Under the pieces are notes generated by a model that saw only the letters and a list, made by a program, of their open reading frames with translations, did not search any database and was not told the origin of the DNA. A program made the translations under genes and the position numbers. This document shows, piece by piece, positions 60,364-64,000 of a stretch of 64,000 nt of DNA; position 1 is the stretch's first letter; each line of letters begins with the position of its first letter. Location: contig CP141143.1 in the NCBI GenBank assembly GCA_035235625.1, forward strand, positions 25,279,092-25,343,091, written 5' to 3'. This DNA is from Saururus chinensis. Lineage: Eukaryota > Streptophyta > Magnoliopsida > Piperales > Saururaceae.

Positions 60364-60619
60364 AAATCTTAGAAAGCTTACAAAGAAAGGCTGTCCAACG
60401 TCTGGAGGACACCATTCTCACCGCACTCTTAGAGGAGGCTGCGGCGACGGAGCTTATCCCTGCCGGAGGTAACATCTTCTTCATCTCCTCTCACCCTCCG
60501 ACCGCCGCTCTGTCTTCCTTTCTCTGTTTTTGATTTTTTTCCTCCGCATACCATCTTGCCTATTCCGCTCATGGCCGCCTCTCTCTCCGACCTGACCTTG
60601 GCCATCCTCTCTTCGTGCG

Positions 60620-60800
60620 TTTTGATCTGATTTTTCCCACTGTTTTCGATCTGGCATTTCTACACTTGCAATCTCTACGCTTTTCGGCGATTCTCTGTTC
60701 AGGAATCAGTTGCAAGCATAGAAAAACCAGATTGAAAACAGTGGGAAATTGCAAGCGTTTCGATCTGGTTTTTCCCACTGTTTTCGACGGAAAATCTACA
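60620..60800. repeat. Direct and inverted copies of a TTTTTCCCACTGTTTTCGA motif
   Basis: TTTTTCCCACTGTTTTCGAT occurs at about 60,632 and, ending CGAC, at about 60,770. An inverted version, AACCAGATTGAAAACAGTGG, lies between them at about 60,724. TTGCAATC/ATTGCAAG words accompany each copy. Confidence 0.75.
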
Positions 60801-62149
60801 AGCGCAATGAGCAAAGGGCGATTGCAGTGATCTGGTTTTTCCCAATGTTCTCTATTCTTGTCCTTGAAATTGACCACCGAAACCCTTCTGTAGTGATGGT
60901 CTACCTGCTAATCCTCTCTCTGATCAGTTTTTTATGTGTAATTTTCTATGTAGTCTTCATTATCTTAAATTCCTTTCTCAAAAGGTCATTTCTTTTGTAT
61001 TAAACACATACGGATCTGGAAATATCATAATGGTTTTTTTGGAGTTAAAATTGTGCATTCAAATTGTCTTTGCAAACTTTTTACAAGGTGCTTTATTCTG
61101 TTCTGAACAGGTGGGACGTTAGAAAGGTCAAGATCAATTATGCTGATTTCTACAGCAAGGTTTGGCCTCTGTTTTGGCCGGGTGAGTTAGGTGTATGCAC
61201 TTCATGCTATGCTTATCCATATTGGGATTGGAATTAGATGGGATTCAGTACTTCTCATTGGTTTACAGGCATCAGTTACCATAATGCATAGTGATCGGAT
61301 GTTTGACACCTTTGCACCTAGATCATGTGTCCAAGCTGGCTTGAAGATTGTAATCATAGATGGACTAAATTTAGCATAATTATTTTGATACTCTTTTTTT
61401 TTGTAGAAGAAATTCTTTTGTTTTTCAGTTGTGAAACAATTGTTTGCAAGTAAGCTATTAAAAATTTCTTATGTTGAGCTATTCGATCGTCATGTCATCT
61501 AATGGCAAGTAAATATCATTTATAGCAAAGACATTTGGGCACACAAATATCAAGCTGAAGCAGCAGTAGTAGATATGGAGTTTAAAGAGCTGCCTTGCAG
61601 CATATTCAAAGAGTTGCCATCCAGATTGTGTTGCTGATAAACTTTTAATCCAAGTACATTTTTCAATGGATGAACCCTTCAACTGAGAGTGGATAGATTT
61701 CTCGCTTCTCAGTATTATCTGATCAAATCTCTGCGGAGATTGAGGGCAATTTGAGGGGTAGCACAAGCAATGCTTCTCCTCCTTTCTAGACGAGCTTTCA
61801 ACGCATTCTCTCTCTATCAGAACAAATTTCTCTATAACAGATTATTATTATGAGCTTCTAAAACTGATCTGAGACCCAACTGCTGTGTTATGCTATTGAC
61901 ACAATTTATCAATTTGGTTCGGGTCATACATAAAAATAATTTGGATAGCCTTGAGTATGCTTGATTCCGTTTTATTCGTGCTTGGGGAGCAAATTGCCAC
62001 AGAATTAAATTTTTTGATTTTATTAGCTTTTGCCCTGACCCCTTAAAGTCAGTTGGATAGCTTATGGTCAACTGACATGGAGATCTCTTCTACAACAAAT
62101 CTCCTGTGCTTCCAAAGTCAAGTTTTGCAAATCTCGTGTCTTATGGTCA

Positions 62150-62669
62150 ACTGACATAAGGAGATCTCTTCTACAGCTCTAAGAGCTGCAGCAGCAGCTG
62201 TGAAGCAGGAGGATGACCGAAGGCTCTTCCACAATGCTGCACTTACAAAGTGAAGAAAAGAAGTGGGTGAACATATGGAATCATTGAAGAGGCTTAACAA
62301 GGTAACAATTGTGAATGAGCATATCTAGAGATATTTGAATCTATTCATTTTTTTTGTACGCACTTGTTTAGGTTTCATTCATTAAAAAATTTACTACAGG
62401 AGTTTGGCTTTTTGCAGGAAAATGTAGAGATGGCTCCTGATGGGGACAACTGAAGACACCACAAGGGGGTCCAGTACCCATTTGCAGTAAATGAGAAAGT
62501 ATTAATCAAGGTGAGTTTCTTACATATGTTTTCTTTTGAATTTAAAAAAGTATAATCAGAGACAGCAATTTCAAATGGATAATTACTATGCAGGGTAACA
62601 GGAGAACTCCTGACAAATTTGTTGGAAGGGAGGCAGTAATTACGTCCCAATTCCTAAATGGGTGGTAAG
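62150..62669 (+). pseudogene. Exon fragments of an unnamed conserved plant gene
   Basis: Plus-strand pieces read ALRAAAAAVKQEDDRRLFHN, then a TGA, then RKEVGEHMESLKRLNK (to 62,301); next ENVEMAPDGDN, a second TGA, then KGVQYPFAVNEKVLIK (62,419-62,511); next GNRRTPDKFVGREAVITSQF with LNGW (62,594-62,668), ending at a good GTAAG donor. Splice borders fit between the pieces. The last piece looks like a conserved C-terminal domain of a plant protein whose name I cannot give. Both stops are TGA preceding or replacing an Arg-type position, which fits decay. It lies inside the 3.86 kb transposon and is probably captured and dead. Confidence 0.6.
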
Positions 62670-62689
62670 ATAATTTTTGTCATGATACT

Positions 62690-63955
62690 AATAAAATTGA
62701 AGCAATGAAACAGTTTACCGGAAATGCAACAAAATTTTCACTTGTAATATTTAGACCTTAACTAGTCATTTCTGTCCTGTTTATCCTCAATTGTCTTTTT
62801 TCCCGAGGGTTTTCCTCTGGTGTATCCTATAGGTATGGGAATTTGTTTTTTTTTTTATAAAGTCTTTGGCAGTTTTAAGTTGTGGTCATTTACTTCTTCT
62901 ATCACTTTATTCCTTCGTTTTTCTTTATATCAATGGTTCTCTTCCTACTTGCTCATAGACTGACTGTCCGTATCAATTGTTGTTGTCCAATCACAAAGTA
63001 TTATTTAATTCTGCTGGCTACTTTAATCCCATAGCCATGACGCTGTGTAATGCTGCCATTAGTTGTCAATTAAGGAACCAAATTGGCATTTAATAGACAT
63101 CTTTAATCGTCTCATTTAGCTAGCAATGTTTCCCCCTCTCTAAAGAATATCTGTTTGTCTTTGTATTTGCAAATTTCTTGCCTAGGCAGAGGTGGAAGGA
63201 TCAGTGAAATATGGATAGGCACTTTGGAAGCCTAGGACCTGTCTGCAAATTTCTTTTCTTGTATTTGCTTCTATCAAAACATCATGTAAAAGAGCTCTGC
63301 TAAACATATGAGTGGGAATTCTCAAAGTTATTCCGCAAAAAAAAAAATGTAATGAGAAAGGGATTGTAGCAATCATTTGATTTTTTTAATATGGAGTATT
63401 GTTCATTTGATTGAATTATTCAGTGACACTATGATATTCTTAATCTAATTATGCCATGTCCATGTGTTGCGTGTGTATTTAGGTGTGATGTATTGTGTTA
63501 CTTCTTAACATGGTGTATGTTAGTTTTAATAGCGGCCACATGTATCTTCTGTTACAATAATTAATTCGCCTTTGCCCTCTCCTCATGGAGTCTCTTGTGC
63601 TCTAATTGCGCTAAATTTAGTATCTCATGATTTAGTAGTTTTAAGCATTATTGTATGTAATTTTTTTATTAAAAAAGTTAATTTTATAATATTAATATTT
63701 TTATTTGATATGTTAATAACATGTTTGAAGTTACTTAACTCTAATAAATTGTGTAGTAGTCACATTTGAAATATGTAGATTAATTTTTTAAGAGTCAATT
63801 ATTTTGAAATCCAACAATTTAAATCCTGGGATTCTAGCAATATAAGATTTGGGCATCCAAATATTTAAAAATCTGACAGCTCAAATCCAAGAATTTGGCT
63901 TATATTCTAAAATTTTATATTTTAAATCCTGTATTTTAAAATTTTGATTGACTAA
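62690..63955. other. Non-coding right part of the transposon
   Basis: AT-rich sequence without supported frames. The last 180 bases contain repeated AAATCC/GGATTT-type words in the sub-terminal region. Confidence 0.4.
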
Positions 63956-63960
63956 CCCCT

Positions 63961-64000
63961 GTTAGAGAAGACAAATAGTAATTTCATTAACATTTCATGC
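63961..64000. other. Right flank of the transposon
   Basis: Forty bases of unassigned sequence. The missing primase exons, if present, would lie beyond the window. Confidence 0.3.

Larger units (their letters stand above)
60103..63960 (+). mobile_element. 3.86 kb DNA transposon with 13 bp terminal inverted repeats and captured exons
   Basis: The left end GGGGTTAGTCAAT (60,104-60,116) is matched by its reverse complement ATTGACTAACCCC ending at 63,959, with AT-rich sub-terminal sequence of similar style on both sides. The left end lies inside a primase exon. The interior has no transposase frame but carries exon-like fragments at 60,367-60,466, 61,112-61,160 and 62,150-62,669. A non-autonomous gene-carrying (Pack-type) element is the best reading. 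A target duplication was not found (flanks CTTGTATA and GTTAGAGA do not match), so the ends may be slightly wrong. Confidence 0.6.

Overview
This is a nuclear window from a flowering plant with a repeat-rich genome. The evidence is spliced genes with GT-AG introns, plant gene families, Stowaway-like and hAT-like MITEs, LTR elements with tRNA-Met-type primer sites, and a Mutator-like element of the class carrying a Ulp1-like protease. I cannot name the species; a eudicot or basal angiosperm seems more likely than a grass, but this is inference.

Layout. 1-6.6 kb is AT-rich repeat debris with a decayed Ulp1-transposon gene. 6,611-11,588 is a very large solo LTR full of short tandem repeats. 11.6-16.1 kb holds repeat remnants, a 1.75 kb fold-back element and a Stowaway-like MITE. 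About 16.3-26.0 kb is a decayed Mutator-like element with a protease-type gene on the plus strand, a transposase on the minus strand, and non-coding DNA built from a short palindromic motif. A separate fold-back MITE sits inside the transposase.

The genic island is 26.5-40.6 kb and has three apparently intact genes: an ER-type prolyl 4-hydroxylase with a C-terminal ShKT domain (plus strand, 7 exons, 307 aa), a mitochondrial NADH-cytochrome b5 reductase-like protein (plus strand, 13 exons, 326 aa), and a small unnamed plant membrane protein (minus strand, 3 exons, 205 aa). The last two are tail to tail, with stop codons 200 bp apart. MITEs occupy their introns and spacers but leave the exons untouched.

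From 40.9 to 57.6 kb the window is again transposon territory: a 3.4 kb LTR with a primer site, a non-LTR RNase H relic, LTR pieces nested in one another, a second truncated copy of the giant LTR, and a 470 bp tandem triplication split by a 1,420 bp solo LTR with a perfect 5 bp target duplication.

The right end (57.8-64 kb) is a graveyard of gene copies: a CCCH zinc-finger splicing factor (CWC24/RNF113A type) truncated before its RING domain, a broken DNA primase small-subunit gene, and a 3.86 kb element with 13 bp terminal inverted repeats that interrupts the primase exon series and carries exon-like pieces of at least one other conserved plant gene.

The most distinctive signals are the palindrome field confined to the Ulp1/Mutator element, the gene-carrying 3.86 kb transposon, the nearly perfect fold-back element and the giant solo LTR. 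I see no convincing unknown multi-gene system beyond these.
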